From Rubinisphaera margarita (lineage in GTDB: Bacteria > Planctomycetota > Planctomycetia > Planctomycetales > Planctomycetaceae), in the NCBI RefSeq assembly GCF_022267515.1, contig NZ_JAKFGB010000014.1, positions 496,001 through 560,000 of the forward strand: a DNA stretch of 64,000 nucleotides. The letters are read 5' to 3'. Positions 1 to 9,164 of this stretch are shown here, piece by piece; position 1 is the first letter of the stretch, and each line of letters opens with the position of its first letter. Made by a program: the position numbers and the translations under genes. A model generated the notes under the pieces. That model saw only the letters and a list, made by a program, of their open reading frames with translations, searched no databases and had not been told where the DNA came from.

Positions 1-1
1 G

Positions 2-124
2 ATGAAACGTCGGGGGCACAATCGTGTGTCCCGGAGTATGGGAACCGGGCGGTTCGGCAATGGAGATAATTACCTGCACCGTGTGACGCCCGAAGTTGGG
101 CACGGAGGAAACCTCCCGCAATGA
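2..124 (+). CDS. 3' end of an upstream reading frame, possibly a polymorphic-toxin C-terminus (partial)
   Basis: Frame 2 is open from the window edge to a TGA at 122-124 that overlaps the ATG of the DUF1877 gene as ATGA, so the two are probably translationally coupled. About 40 residues are visible, ending YLHRVTPEVGHGGNLPQ, rich in Gly, Arg, His and Asn. Short variable basic C-termini followed by a coupled small gene are typical of polymorphic toxin/immunity loci, but I cannot assign a toxin family from this fragment. It may equally be a chance open frame; the upstream sequence is outside the window. Confidence 0.35.
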   Translation: MKRRGHNRVSRSMGTGRFGNGDNYLHRVTPEVGHGGNLPQ

Positions 125-699
125 GCATGATCTACGTCATCCAACAGGCGTCGGAGGATACGATCGGAAAACTGCATGAGACTCCCCGCCTGATCTATTC
201 ATTTGTTGGCGGAGAAGTACCGGAGCCACGATCTCACGGGTTCTTCGCCAGGCTACTGGGAGCCAGGTATCACCGTCCTGTTTCAAGTGCACCGGTCACG
301 TTCGAAACTGTCGACGAGATTTGCGACCTCGACAAGGCATGGCACGGCCTGCACTTTCTACTCACCGGATTGGATTGGGAAGGAGATCCGCCGGCCGCAT
401 TTCTCCTCAACTGGGGAACGGAGATCGGCAACGTCGACCTTGGATACGGACCGGCTCGCTCGTTCACCCCTGGAGAAACGGGCCAGATCCACGAATTTTT
501 GCAGCGCACTGATGTCACGACACTTCGTTCACGATTCGACGCGACGACGATGATGGATTTGGATATCTACCCGTCAATATGGGATCGTGATCCGACGGAA
601 GATTCCCTTGGATACTTACTCGAATTTTTCGAAGCCCTCCGGCGGTACGTTTCCAGCGCATTCGTTCGACGCTACGGCTTGATCGTACACCTTGGATAA
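121..699 (+). CDS. DUF1877 (YfbM-like) family protein
   Basis: A 192-residue cytoplasmic protein without signal peptide. The stretch DKAWHGLHFLLTG at residues 71-83 is the signature of the DUF1877/YfbM family, whose biochemical role is unknown. A GGAGG about 12 nt upstream and the ATGA overlap with the preceding frame support the start at 121; a second ATG follows at 127. DUF1877 proteins often sit beside secreted toxin genes or in clusters of immunity-like proteins, and its position behind a basic C-terminal fragment fits that, but an immunity role is inference. Confidence 0.75.
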   Translation: MSMIYVIQQASEDTIGKLHETPRLIYSFVGGEVPEPRSHGFFARLLGARYHRPVSSAPVTFETVDEICDLDKAWHGLHFLLTGLDWEGDPPAAFLLNWGTEIGNVDLGYGPARSFTPGETGQIHEFLQRTDVTTLRSRFDATTMMDLDIYPSIWDRDPTEDSLGYLLEFFEALRRYVSSAFVRRYGLIVHLG

Positions 700-765
700 C
701 TGTTTGCAGTCCCGCGCCCGCAGGGTGGCACGGGCTCTGCCGGTGCGAACGTTTCCAGCGTTCCG

Positions 766-796
766 GACCGGCAGGCGGTCAGGCCGCAATGCGGCC
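766..796. repeat. Two adjacent hairpins in the 700-878 spacer
   Basis: GACCG(gcagg)CGGTC at 766-780 is followed after one base by GGCCGC(aat)GCGGCC at 782-796. No T-run follows, so this looks more like an intergenic palindromic repeat than a rho-independent terminator. No gene is apparent in the 179-bp spacer. Confidence 0.5.
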
Positions 797-878
797 GGCT
801 TAACTCTATTATTTTGAACCACCTCTTCGCAGGCCCTGCAAGGACTATGGCCGGGCTGTGATACCGAGAAGTTAGAAA

Positions 879-1520
879 GTGATCCCCAGTATGTTCCGAC
901 GACTGTTCAACGGCTTCTTCAGCAAATCGGCACCCGACGGGCCGCGAGGTTCGGCGTCGATGACACTTGAAGAACAACTGAATAAGCTTGCGGCTTGCGG
1001 AATTCGACTGAACGATGGCGTGACCGTTGATGACCTTCTCTACTCATTTGACCGGGAAGCGTACGAGGAGAAGCCGTTTGACCTGGTGCTGTTCATCCTG
1101 GGAGCCGAGGTGGAACGCGAGCCATGGGAACGCCCGTTTTGCTCTCGCGTCTGGGCCTTTGATCCGGAGTGCATTGAGGGAACCGGAGATTATGTCCGGA
1201 TCGTCAAGCGGCTCTGCGAGGTCGCCGGTCAGCCGGACCTGATGACCGATGTCTCCGACTCGGTGGATTTGGAGACTGGCGAGGCCTGGCTCAAGTACAC
1301 GATCGATGGCCGCCATCGAGAGTGGCCGGTGGAAGTCAACGATGACTGGGCCGACATGATGACCCTGTCCTATGTGATGGATGACATCGAGCGGGATGGC
1401 TGCCGGTTCTATTCAAAGGAGAACGGCCAGGGGATGATTCTGTACTACCTGGACGCCGCCACTGCGGACGAGATCAACAAGCTGTCGAACAACAGCCTGA
1501 ACCCGGTTGTCGCAAGCTGA
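879..1520 (+). CDS. Hypothetical protein, immunity-like
   Basis: A 213-residue acidic cytoplasmic protein that I do not recognise. It is soluble-looking, with many Asp/Glu and aromatic residues (for example FDLVLFILGAEVE and DDWADMMTLSYVMDDIE), the composition common among small immunity proteins of bacterial toxin systems. The frame opens with GTG at 879; an in-frame ATG at 891 is an alternative, and neither has a strong Shine-Dalgarno. It lies on the same strand as the DUF1877 gene but is separated from it by a hairpin-bearing spacer. Function unknown; the immunity idea is inference. Confidence 0.6.
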   Translation: MIPSMFRRLFNGFFSKSAPDGPRGSASMTLEEQLNKLAACGIRLNDGVTVDDLLYSFDREAYEEKPFDLVLFILGAEVEREPWERPFCSRVWAFDPECIEGTGDYVRIVKRLCEVAGQPDLMTDVSDSVDLETGEAWLKYTIDGRHREWPVEVNDDWADMMTLSYVMDDIERDGCRFYSKENGQGMILYYLDAATADEINKLSNNSLNPVVAS

Positions 1521-1669
1521 CGTGTGATTTACGTCGCGGGAGTGAGTGGTTTCGGGTTTAATGCACGCATTCGCCCGGGCACTGAGACGAAGGACTTCCG
1601 TTCCTGTCCGGATACGGCCACGGTTTGCCGTCAATTTAAGAGCGTCCTGGCGAACCAGGAGTTGCAGCT

Positions 1670-2197
1670 ATGTCGGACGAGAAGACCCCGCCTAAATTCT
1701 TGAGATTTCACCATGTTGCACTGGGCATCGTTGTGTTCGGCATCTTCGCTTTCTCGTGCGGCGGCTGTTGGTTGCTCGTTGGTCGGTCCGAGCATTTGGC
1801 GACATTCACGACCGGTTCGTACACGATAAACGTTTACGCCGAGGCTCCATTTCATTATGAACCGCCGGGATACATCTATTTCGAACTCAAACAATGGGGG
1901 CAAACTCGTATTCCCAAACGTTGTTTCATGGGCATTGGTCCCGAAAGAAAACCGGGCCAGGAGTTCAGACTCATCACTACCGACGACGGCGAGATTGCAG
2001 CCTTAGTTCTCAATAATGACATCCAGCTGATTCATGAGTTTTCGTCCGGATTCACATGGCCAGGACCTTACACCAACGTCACTGAGCCGCAGTGGCAAAC
2101 TGCGGAATTGATGCTGCAACGACTCCGGCGAAGCAATCCTGGTGTAAGCTGTTCACGCCAACGGGAGTATCGAAGGGAACTTGATCACTTCCGCTAA
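1670..2197 (+). CDS. Hypothetical single-pass membrane protein
   Basis: A 175-residue protein starting at ATG 1670 behind AGGAG (spacing about 7 nt). A short charged N-terminus is followed by one hydrophobic segment at about residues 15-37 containing Cys30 and Cys33, then a soluble domain of about 135 residues presumably outside the cytoplasm. I recognise no family. Its base composition is more AT-rich than the core genes to its right, which with the two preceding orphan genes suggests an accessory patch. A stem-loop about 90 bp downstream separates it from the convergent rhodanese gene. Confidence 0.6.
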   Translation: MSDEKTPPKFLRFHHVALGIVVFGIFAFSCGGCWLLVGRSEHLATFTTGSYTINVYAEAPFHYEPPGYIYFELKQWGQTRIPKRCFMGIGPERKPGQEFRLITTDDGEIAALVLNNDIQLIHEFSSGFTWPGPYTNVTEPQWQTAELMLQRLRRSNPGVSCSRQREYRRELDHFR

Positions 2198-2283
2198 ATG
2201 AGGCCGAACAATCGCGCACACGCGAGCGGCAGAGGGGGCTGGCCGACATTCACGCTGGCGTGGCGAGCAACCGTACGTCCAAT

Positions 2284-2316
2284 AAGCAGCCTGACGGCTG
2301 AGCGGTCAGGCTGCTT
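2284..2316. terminator. Stem-loop between convergent genes
   Basis: AAGCAGCCTGAC at 2284-2295 pairs with GTCAGGCTGCTT at 2305-2316 across a 9-nt loop. It lies between the stop codons of the convergent genes at 2197 and 2336 and is moderately T-rich on both sides, so it may terminate in both directions. Confidence 0.6.
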
Positions 2317-2335
2317 GTTCATTTTCTCGGGCTCA

Positions 2336-2686
2336 TTAGGTCCGCTCGACTTCTTCCGGCACGGCTAACACGTGGCCGGATTCGGTCCAGGCTTTGGCGC
2401 CGCCTTCGTAGTCGTAGACCGTTTCGAAGCCTGCTCTTTCGAGTTTCTCGGCTCCCCTGGTTGAGGAGTTGCATTGCTGGCTGGCGCAATAGACGACGAT
2501 CGGCTTGTCTTTGCCGCCGGCGGTGGATTCGACTTTGTCGGCGAAGTCGGCGTCGCTCTGGGGAATGTTCACCGAGCCGGGGATTTCGGTTTTGGCGAAA
2601 TCCTCTTCGGACAGGGTGTTCACGAGCAGGAAATCGTCGTTGTTGTCGATCATGCGCTCCAGCTGCGTTGTTTCGAGCGATTGCAT
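2336..2686 (-). CDS. Rhodanese-like domain protein
   Basis: A 116-residue single-domain rhodanese, cytoplasmic, without signal peptide. The active-site loop VVYCASQQC carries the predicted persulfide-forming Cys67 with a second Cys at 72; the N-terminal pattern LVNTLSEEDF...IPGSVNIP and the C-terminal GGAKAW are typical of single-domain sulfurtransferases. Such proteins carry sulfane sulfur or act in redox defence; the partner here is unknown. GAGAGAACC, with a purine-rich run, precedes the ATG at 2686. It ends against the shared stem-loop. Confidence 0.85.
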   Translation of the reverse strand: MQSLETTQLERMIDNNDDFLLVNTLSEEDFAKTEIPGSVNIPQSDADFADKVESTAGGKDKPIVVYCASQQCNSSTRGAEKLERAGFETVYDYEGGAKAWTESGHVLAVPEEVERT

Positions 2687-2800
2687 GGGTTCTCTCCTTC
2701 TTCAAGTTCTGCGCAGCCGCGATTGGTCAACCGCGGCGTTGCGTTCGATTTCAGGAATTAACCCGCAAGCGGCATGCCTAACGGAGAGAAAGTGGCCCGC

Positions 2801-4429
2801 TTACGGGGCTTCATCCAGCCAGCGGAGCAGGAGAATGGTGACGTCATCGACTGGACGGACATTAGCGCAGAAGCGGGTGACGTCGGTGTAGAGCAGGTCG
2901 GCGATTTCGTGGACGTCGCGTTCGTGCTCGACGCAGATCAGATCGAGCAGACGCTGGATGCCGTACTGTTCCCCGGAAGGCGACATCGCTTCGGTGATGC
3001 CGTCGGTCACGATGAGGACGGTATCTCCCCGATGCAGTCGCGAGGTGTGCGTCACGCCGATTTCGTTCTGCCGCGTCATTCCGACCGGCAGGCCGTTGGA
3101 ATCGAGGACTTCGACCTTGCCGTTGGCACGAATGAGAAAGCCCTGATGGCCAGCGGCCGCGTACTCGAAGCCCGCGAGGCTGGTATCGATCGCGCCGACG
3201 AACATGGTGACGAAGCGACGATGCTTGGTGTCCTCGACGAGCGACTCGTTGAGGCGTTTCATAATGTCGGCCAGATCGGAGTGCGACGCGGCGTAGGCCC
3301 GCAGATAAGCGCGGGTTTGAGCGGCGAGCAATGAGGCGGCCAGATCGTGCCCGCTGACATCGCTGACGACGAACCCGAAGCGGCCGTCGGCCAGTTCGAA
3401 ATAGTCGTAGAAATCACCCCCGACGGCTTCGGAAGCAAACGAGACGCCAGCGGCGTCGATGCCGGGGACTTCCGGATGATCGGCTGGGAGGAGGCTTTCG
3501 GCGATTTGACGAGCGGCGTCGAGTTTGGAGGCGGTCTTTTCCAGTTCGATCTCGGCTCGGTAGGCGTTCTTGTAATCGAGCAGCAGCCCGATCAGCGGCG
3601 TGCAGTAGGCGATGATCTTCAGCAGGTAGGCATTGAAGAAGTTGGCATCGAACAGCTCCCGCGAACCGAGTCCGGCGACCAGATGCAGCAGCGTCGCGGG
3701 CAGAGCACACCACATCAGGCTGTGCGAAAAGATGTTCGGATACTTCCGGTAGAACTTCGGCAACAGGATGGAGCCGAGAACGATCCAGAAGAGAAGCGGA
3801 ATCGATTCCCAGGGGCGCGGGACCCACAGTTCTGGATAGAGCGCATCGGGAACCGGAAAGGCGATCGCGAGCACCTGGATAATCAGATAGGCGAGCAGCC
3901 CGAACAGTCCGGCCATCACGAACAGAATGCGCGTTTCGCCTCGCGGCTCGGGATGGCTGGGGGGCCGCTTGCGAATGAGAAACGGCAGCGTGCCCGCCGC
4001 GAGGATGGCGACGTTAAACGTTCTCGAAGCCGCCCAGGTGAAGGGAAGGAAGTTATTCAGATTCTCGACCCCGGGGATGATGCCATCGGCCGCGAGAATG
4101 TTGCAGGCATCGAGCATTCCGGAGAAGAAGAGAGCGGTGCCGATAATCGGCGTCGTGACATCGTGCTTGAGCCGAAAGTGGACGAACGACAGAACGCCGG
4201 TCATCAGAGCGATGCAGACAGCCGTCCACTCCAGAATCGTGTGTAACGCGCGGCCGATCAGATACTGCTGGACGACATATGCGGTGACATTCTCCTGGCC
4301 GATTGCACGGGCCTGCAGGTTCGTCTGCGAATAGTCGACTCCCCAGCCGAGAAGCCACATGAGCGTGGGGACCGCCGTCGCAATGACGATGGCCCAGATC
4401 ATGGTGGTCGGAAGTCGGTTCGGCTTCAT
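2801..4429 (-). CDS. Membrane-sensor PP2C/SpoIIE-type serine phosphatase
   Basis: A 542-residue protein. Residues 1-290 contain about seven to eight hydrophobic segments resembling a MASE-type membrane sensor (GTALFFSGMLDACN and FLPFTWAASRTFN are characteristic-looking). A short linker helix (about 291-315) leads to a SpoIIE/PP2C phosphatase domain with metal-binding signatures VGGDFYDYF (336-344), DVSGHD (357-362), VTDGITEA and PVDDVTILL near the end. Such enzymes dephosphorylate anti-anti-sigma (STAS) proteins in partner-switching pathways. A STAS protein is encoded at 9165, though a link is inference. The stimulus is unknown. It is a single-gene transcription unit here. Confidence 0.9.
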   Translation of the reverse strand: MKPNRLPTTMIWAIVIATAVPTLMWLLGWGVDYSQTNLQARAIGQENVTAYVVQQYLIGRALHTILEWTAVCIALMTGVLSFVHFRLKHDVTTPIIGTALFFSGMLDACNILAADGIIPGVENLNNFLPFTWAASRTFNVAILAAGTLPFLIRKRPPSHPEPRGETRILFVMAGLFGLLAYLIIQVLAIAFPVPDALYPELWVPRPWESIPLLFWIVLGSILLPKFYRKYPNIFSHSLMWCALPATLLHLVAGLGSRELFDANFFNAYLLKIIAYCTPLIGLLLDYKNAYRAEIELEKTASKLDAARQIAESLLPADHPEVPGIDAAGVSFASEAVGGDFYDYFELADGRFGFVVSDVSGHDLAASLLAAQTRAYLRAYAASHSDLADIMKRLNESLVEDTKHRRFVTMFVGAIDTSLAGFEYAAAGHQGFLIRANGKVEVLDSNGLPVGMTRQNEIGVTHTSRLHRGDTVLIVTDGITEAMSPSGEQYGIQRLLDLICVEHERDVHEIADLLYTDVTRFCANVRPVDDVTILLLRWLDEAP

Positions 4430-4524
4430 GAGATCCTTCGCTGCTGTTCGTTCGGTCTCAGGAACGAGATGACAGGGTTTCTCTCATTCTAAACCATTCG
4501 GGCAGTTTCAGGAGTCGAGAATCT

Positions 4525-5391
4525 TCAGGAGCGGACTGTGCGGACGACGCGATGGAAATGCAGTTCCACTTCGCGATCGACGACGCGGCGCACGGCTTCG
4601 ACCAGACAGGTCGGCTCGTTGTCCGATTCTCCCTGACGAATGATGTCATTCAAGGGCGTTCCGGGCAGAACGGTGAACGCAGTCTGATTGATGATCTGAT
4701 TGCCGGCGTCGAGTTCGGGAACGATGAAGTGAGCCGTCGCTCCGTAGGTGAGCATGTGATGGCTGTAGGCATCGTGGTACGGCCGGAATCCCGGGAACGA
4801 GGGAAGCAGGCCATGATGCAGATTGATGATGCGTCCGCCGGCGAATTCCCAGCAGAGCCGCGGGGGGAGAATCTGCATGTAGCGGGCGAGAATGATGTAG
4901 TCGACTTCGTACTTGTCGAGGATCTCGACGAACTTGTCGTTATCGGGCTTGCCGTTGTCATCGCCGATGCTCTCCCAGGGAACCTCGAACTGCTCGGCGA
5001 CGTTGCGACAGGCTTCGCGGTTCCCCAGCATGACGGCTGCCTGCGCTTTGAGGCGACCGTCGCGAATGTTGCGGAGCAGGGCGAGCGAGATCTCGGGGCG
5101 ATACGTGGTGCAGATCGCCAGGCGGGGCGGTCGCTGGTGTTCATCGCGGGCCCAGGTGCGAATCGAGAGTCCTTTGAGGCGGCCGATTTCGTCGAGGCGC
5201 TTCCGGAGGACATCGACCGGTTCGACCTCGGTGGGCCAGTCGAGACGGAGCATCATGGCGAACAGATGCTCGGAATCGCGGTCGTACATCTGGATTTCGT
5301 AGATGTTCGCCCCGGCTCCGGTCACGTAGTGGACGATGGGATCGGCGAGCCCTCGATTATCAGGTCCAACAGCCGTTATAGTCACTTGCAT
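4525..5391 (-). CDS. purU: Formyltetrahydrofolate deformylase
   Basis: A 288-residue cytoplasmic enzyme that hydrolyses 10-formyl-THF to THF and formate, balancing one-carbon pools. Residues 1-80 form the ACT regulatory domain (TAVGPDNRGLADPIVHYV); residues 90-288 form the formyltransferase-fold domain. The catalytic triad of the family is visible as Asn190 and His192 in INLHHGLLPSFPG and Asp228 in ELDAGNQI, which separates it from transferases only by the ACT domain and overall match. Length is typical for PurU. It is divergent from the HIT gene across a 64-bp spacer that must hold both promoters. Confidence 0.93.
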   Translation of the reverse strand: MQVTITAVGPDNRGLADPIVHYVTGAGANIYEIQMYDRDSEHLFAMMLRLDWPTEVEPVDVLRKRLDEIGRLKGLSIRTWARDEHQRPPRLAICTTYRPEISLALLRNIRDGRLKAQAAVMLGNREACRNVAEQFEVPWESIGDDNGKPDNDKFVEILDKYEVDYIILARYMQILPPRLCWEFAGGRIINLHHGLLPSFPGFRPYHDAYSHHMLTYGATAHFIVPELDAGNQIINQTAFTVLPGTPLNDIIRQGESDNEPTCLVEAVRRVVDREVELHFHRVVRTVRS

Positions 5392-5455
5392 GATGTAGCC
5401 GTTATTTGCTCGGGAATGACCTGGAATTCATTCCGACGATCATAGGAGATTCAGG

Positions 5456-5992
5456 ATGTCACTGGAAACGATCTGGGCGCCATGGCGATTGTCCTACGTG
5501 GCGAAGGACGAGCCGGCGGAAAAAAAGTCTACCACCCCACCGGGCGAGAAACCGTGCTTTCTTTGTCAGTATCGGGAATCTCCCGCCGACGATGCCGAAA
5601 ACTTCGTGTTACTCCGGGGAGAGAAGACATTCGTGGTCTTCAATCGCTACCCCTACAACAACGGGCACCTGCTGATTGCCCCCCAGCAGCATCTGGGCGA
5701 TATTGAAGAGATTCCGGTCGACGTCCAGGCGGAGTGTCAGGCGATGCTGGTCAAAATGACGAAGCTCCTGCGGAGCGTGATTAATCCCGATGGCTTCAAT
5801 GTCGGGCTGAATCTCGGTCACGTCGCCGGGGCAGGGCTCCCGGGGCATCTGCACTGGCATATTGTGCCCCGCTGGAACGGCGACACGAATTTCATGCCGG
5901 TTCTGGGCGATACGAAGGTGATTCCGCAATCGCTGGAAGCTCTGTACGCGGCTCTGAAAGAGAAGCTGGATGAAGACAAGTCGGGCCGGTGA
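5456..5992 (+). CDS. HIT-family nucleotide hydrolase/phosphorylase
   Basis: A 178-residue HIT-superfamily protein. The histidine triad HLHWHIV is at residues 131-137 (His131, His133, His135), preceded by GHVAGAGLPG. Cys34 and Cys37 (CFLC) near the N-terminus form a CxxC as in the zinc-binding AP4A-phosphorylase-like branch. NRYPYNNGHLLIAP at about 64-76 is the nucleotide-binding strand. It probably acts on diadenosine polyphosphates or AMP-linked compounds; the exact substrate cannot be read. AGGAGATTCAGG precedes the ATG. Confidence 0.88.
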   Translation: MSLETIWAPWRLSYVAKDEPAEKKSTTPPGEKPCFLCQYRESPADDAENFVLLRGEKTFVVFNRYPYNNGHLLIAPQQHLGDIEEIPVDVQAECQAMLVKMTKLLRSVINPDGFNVGLNLGHVAGAGLPGHLHWHIVPRWNGDTNFMPVLGDTKVIPQSLEALYAALKEKLDEDKSGR

Positions 5993-6221
5993 CTGCGTCA
6001 TTCTCTGCCTCATTCCCGGTCGAAACGCGGCCCTGCGGGGGGATCTTTGTTGTCGAGTTGTGTCAAGTGTTCACTGGGCGTTGGCTCTCAAAACCATCAA
6101 AAAAGTCGACGCAAGCGACTCCATTGATATTTGAAAATCGGGCCGGTTTCCCATTTAACGGGAAAAATTCATCTCGTTACAATGGGCCCGTTCAAATCCC
6201 GCTGAGGAGACACCAATTCCA

Positions 6222-7529
6222 ATGCTTGAAACCTTCCGACCACATCTGGCGCAGGTTCGCTGCTCCCTGAGTCCGATGGGCCGCCTGGCTGTCATTTTCG
6301 CACTCGCTCTGACGTTGCCCGGCTCACTGATGGCTGCAGAAGGCTGGACCGAATTCCGGGGACCTAACGGAACCGGTATCGCTCCCGAGGCCGATCCTCC
6401 CGAGACGTGGAGTGAATCGGAGAACGTTGCCTGGAAGACCGCCATTCACGGCAAAGGTTGGTCGTCGCCGGTCGTCGCCGATGGCAAGGTCTGGCTGACC
6501 ACCGCCTCCGAAGACGGCAAGGAGATGTTCATCGTCTGCGTCGATGCCGAGAGTGGGAAGATTCTGCACGATAAGCTGCTGTTCACGAACGACGAACCGC
6601 GTGAGATTCACGTGACCAACAGCTATGCCTCCTGCACGCCGGTGATTGAAGGAGATCGGATCTATGTGCACTTTGGCAGCTACGGCACCTGCTGTCTGAA
6701 TACCCAGACGCTGGAGAAGTACTGGGAACGCCGGGACTTCCCCTGCCATCACTGGCGCGGCCCGGGGTCGTCTCCGATCATCTACCAGAACATGCTTTTC
6801 GTTCACTACGACGGCTTCGACTACCAGTACATCGTGGCTCTCGACAAGCAGACCGGCGAAACGATCTGGAAGAAAGATCGTCCGGATCTGTTCGAGACCG
6901 ACGACGGCGATCAGAAGAAAGCCTACGGGACGCCGGCCATTTTCGAGATCGGCGGGCAGGATGTCCTGATCAGCCCGTACGCCAAGGCGACGATGGCTTA
7001 CGATCCTCAGACCGGGGAAGAACTCTGGTATGTCCGTTACGAACAGCATTCCACGGCAAACCGCCCGCTGTTTGACGGAAAATCGATCTTCATCGGTACC
7101 GGTTTCGGCAAAGGGAGTTTGATCGCGATCAATCCCGAGGGAGCAGAAGGCAATGTGACGGAGAGCCATGTCCGCTGGGAACAGAAGCGGACGATGCCTT
7201 CGAAGCCTTCGCAGCTGCTGATCGACGGTCGAATCTACACAATTGCCGATAAGATTGGACTTGCCTCTTGCCTCGACGCCTCGACCGGCGAACTATTGTG
7301 GCAGGAACGCATTGGAGGCACGTTCTCCGCTTCACCCATCTATGCAGGTGGGCATATTTACTTCTGCGACGAAGACGGAAAGACAACGGTCGTGGCTCCT
7401 GGAGAGACGCTGACGATCGTTGCGGAAAATCAGCTCGACCAGGGATGCATGGCGACGCCTGCCCCGGTCGGAAAGGCTCTTTTCCTGCGAACAAAAACAG
7501 ATTTGTATCGCCTTCAGGCCACGCCCTGA
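6222..7529 (+). CDS. Secreted PQQ-like (BamB-type) beta-propeller protein
   Basis: A 435-residue exported protein. The first about 39 residues form a long Sec signal ending near LMAAE. The mature part is a chain of PQQ-like beta-propeller blades with repeated AxDxxTGexxW elements (CVDAESGKIL, ALDKQTGETIW, AYDPQTGEELW, CLDASTGELLW) and begins WTEFRGPNGTG, the standard opening of planctomycete PQQ-propeller proteins. No dehydrogenase catalytic residues are evident, so a scaffold or binding role is more likely than an enzyme. GAGGAGA about 10 nt upstream supports this start; Met19 is the alternative. It is followed by a paralogue. Confidence 0.88.
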   Translation: MLETFRPHLAQVRCSLSPMGRLAVIFALALTLPGSLMAAEGWTEFRGPNGTGIAPEADPPETWSESENVAWKTAIHGKGWSSPVVADGKVWLTTASEDGKEMFIVCVDAESGKILHDKLLFTNDEPREIHVTNSYASCTPVIEGDRIYVHFGSYGTCCLNTQTLEKYWERRDFPCHHWRGPGSSPIIYQNMLFVHYDGFDYQYIVALDKQTGETIWKKDRPDLFETDDGDQKKAYGTPAIFEIGGQDVLISPYAKATMAYDPQTGEELWYVRYEQHSTANRPLFDGKSIFIGTGFGKGSLIAINPEGAEGNVTESHVRWEQKRTMPSKPSQLLIDGRIYTIADKIGLASCLDASTGELLWQERIGGTFSASPIYAGGHIYFCDEDGKTTVVAPGETLTIVAENQLDQGCMATPAPVGKALFLRTKTDLYRLQATP

Positions 7530-7713
7530 GACGTCCACGGACAACGCCGAAACCCTCGAACCGACTCAGCGTACGGGCCTGTTTCGTTCGTTTCCTGCGA
7601 ATGCGGTCATATCACACAACCCCGGATCAGAGAACACGTTCAGCACATCAACGGAGTGCATTGCCGTTCTCGCGTCCCCCTATTGAAGCCCTTCATCGGG
7701 CAGGAGTCTCTCT

Positions 7714-9039
7714 TTGAGATCTCGATCAATGTTCATGGGATTGTCCGTCCTCGCCCTGGCGACCGCCAGTGGTTGCGGCAAGGAAGATCCTCTCGCTCTT
7801 ACAGGAACTTCGAATGCTTCGGAGGCGCGATCGTCCTCGAAAGCTGAGACGCCGAAGGAGCCTGCGCCCTCTCCCGGAACGGCCTCGTGGCCGCATTGGC
7901 GGGGGCCGGATCGGGATGCCATCTCGCGGGAAACGCTCGATCCGAGTGTCTTTCTCGGAATGCCGCCCATCGTCTGGCGGTACAACGTCGGCACCGGATA
8001 CAGCGCTGTCAGTGTGGCCGACGGGCGGCTGTTCACAATGGGGCATCGCGAAGGGAACGAAGAAGAAACCGTCTGGTGCCTGGACGCGGCCACAGGCAAA
8101 CTGCTCTGGCATCTGGCCTATCCCTGTGCCCTGCTCGATCACCTGCACAAAGGGGGACCGGGGGCGACGCCAACTGTCGACGGGAAGTACGTTTACGTCA
8201 ACAGCCGCGAGGGGGAAGTCCGGAAGATCGAAGCTGAGACCGGGAAACTGGTCTGGATGTTCGACATCCGAGAGGAGCTGAATCTGCCGCTGCCGGAATG
8301 GGGACTGACCTGTTCGCCCGTGATTCGAGGCAACGAAGTCATTCTGGAAGCGGGAAGCATCTTCGCCATCGATAAGGAATCGGGCAAGCTGAAGTGGCAG
8401 ACAACAGCTCATATGCCCGGATACGGCACTCCGGAACTGTTCGAGTTCAAGGGGCAGTCCTATGCGGCGGCTCTGAATAACGAGGGCGTGACGGTTGTCG
8501 ATCTGAACAAGACCACGGAGGTCTGCTTCTATCCGTGGGAATCGCCGTACGATACGAATTCGACGACGCCGCTCTGGAAAGACGGCGAACTGTTCGTCTC
8601 GACCGGCTATAACGTCGGCTGCGGGGTTCTGGACTTCAACGGCAGCGAACTGTCGGTGCAGTGGCAGAACAAATCGATGCGGAATCACATGAATTCCTGC
8701 GTTCTGAAAGACGGCTGGCTCTACGGATTCGATGGGAACTCGCACAACCGCCGCACGGTGACACTGAACTGCGTGAACTGGGAGACCGGCGAAACGGCAT
8801 GGACTGTTCGCGACCTGGGCTGCGGTGCGCTGATGGCGACCCAGGAGCATCTGATCATTCTGAGCGATCAGGGCGAACTGCTGCTGGCCGAAATGACTCC
8901 GGACGAGTTCCGGGAGCTCGGACGGCTCGAAGTTTTGGACGAACAGTGCTGGACCATGCCCGTTCTGTGCAATGGATTCGTCTACTGTCGCGGCGCGGAC
9001 GGTGGACTGGCCTGTGTTGATCTGAACATTCAGGACTAA
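7714..9039 (+). CDS. PQQ-like beta-propeller lipoprotein
   Basis: A paralogue of the preceding gene, 441 residues. The start is TTG at 7714 behind CAGGAG, with ATG 7729 as alternative. The N-terminal stretch ends in ATASGC with Cys21 as the probable lipidated residue, then a Ser/Pro/Ala-rich linker, then the propeller beginning WPHWRGPDRDAIS. Blade motifs include CLDAATGKLLW, KIEAETGKLVW and AIDKESGKLKW. The pair therefore places similar propellers free in the periplasm and membrane-anchored. The specific ligand is unknown. Confidence 0.87.
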   Translation: MRSRSMFMGLSVLALATASGCGKEDPLALTGTSNASEARSSSKAETPKEPAPSPGTASWPHWRGPDRDAISRETLDPSVFLGMPPIVWRYNVGTGYSAVSVADGRLFTMGHREGNEEETVWCLDAATGKLLWHLAYPCALLDHLHKGGPGATPTVDGKYVYVNSREGEVRKIEAETGKLVWMFDIREELNLPLPEWGLTCSPVIRGNEVILEAGSIFAIDKESGKLKWQTTAHMPGYGTPELFEFKGQSYAAALNNEGVTVVDLNKTTEVCFYPWESPYDTNSTTPLWKDGELFVSTGYNVGCGVLDFNGSELSVQWQNKSMRNHMNSCVLKDGWLYGFDGNSHNRRTVTLNCVNWETGETAWTVRDLGCGALMATQEHLIILSDQGELLLAEMTPDEFRELGRLEVLDEQCWTMPVLCNGFVYCRGADGGLACVDLNIQD

Positions 9040-9164
9040 GGCGGTTCGAAGTCGCGAGATCGGCGGAAGTTACGATCCACTCCGATGTTTCTGCTTGCAT
9101 CCCGGCACGGAATGCGTTATCAGCAAGTGTTTTACGCATCTTCCCTTCTGGCTTACTGGTCGTT

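Noticed and set aside
3347..4246. A 299-codon plus-strand frame opposite the membrane SpoIIE phosphatase
   Set aside because: Antisense to a well-supported phosphatase and membrane domain; no ribosome-binding site or recognisable fold.
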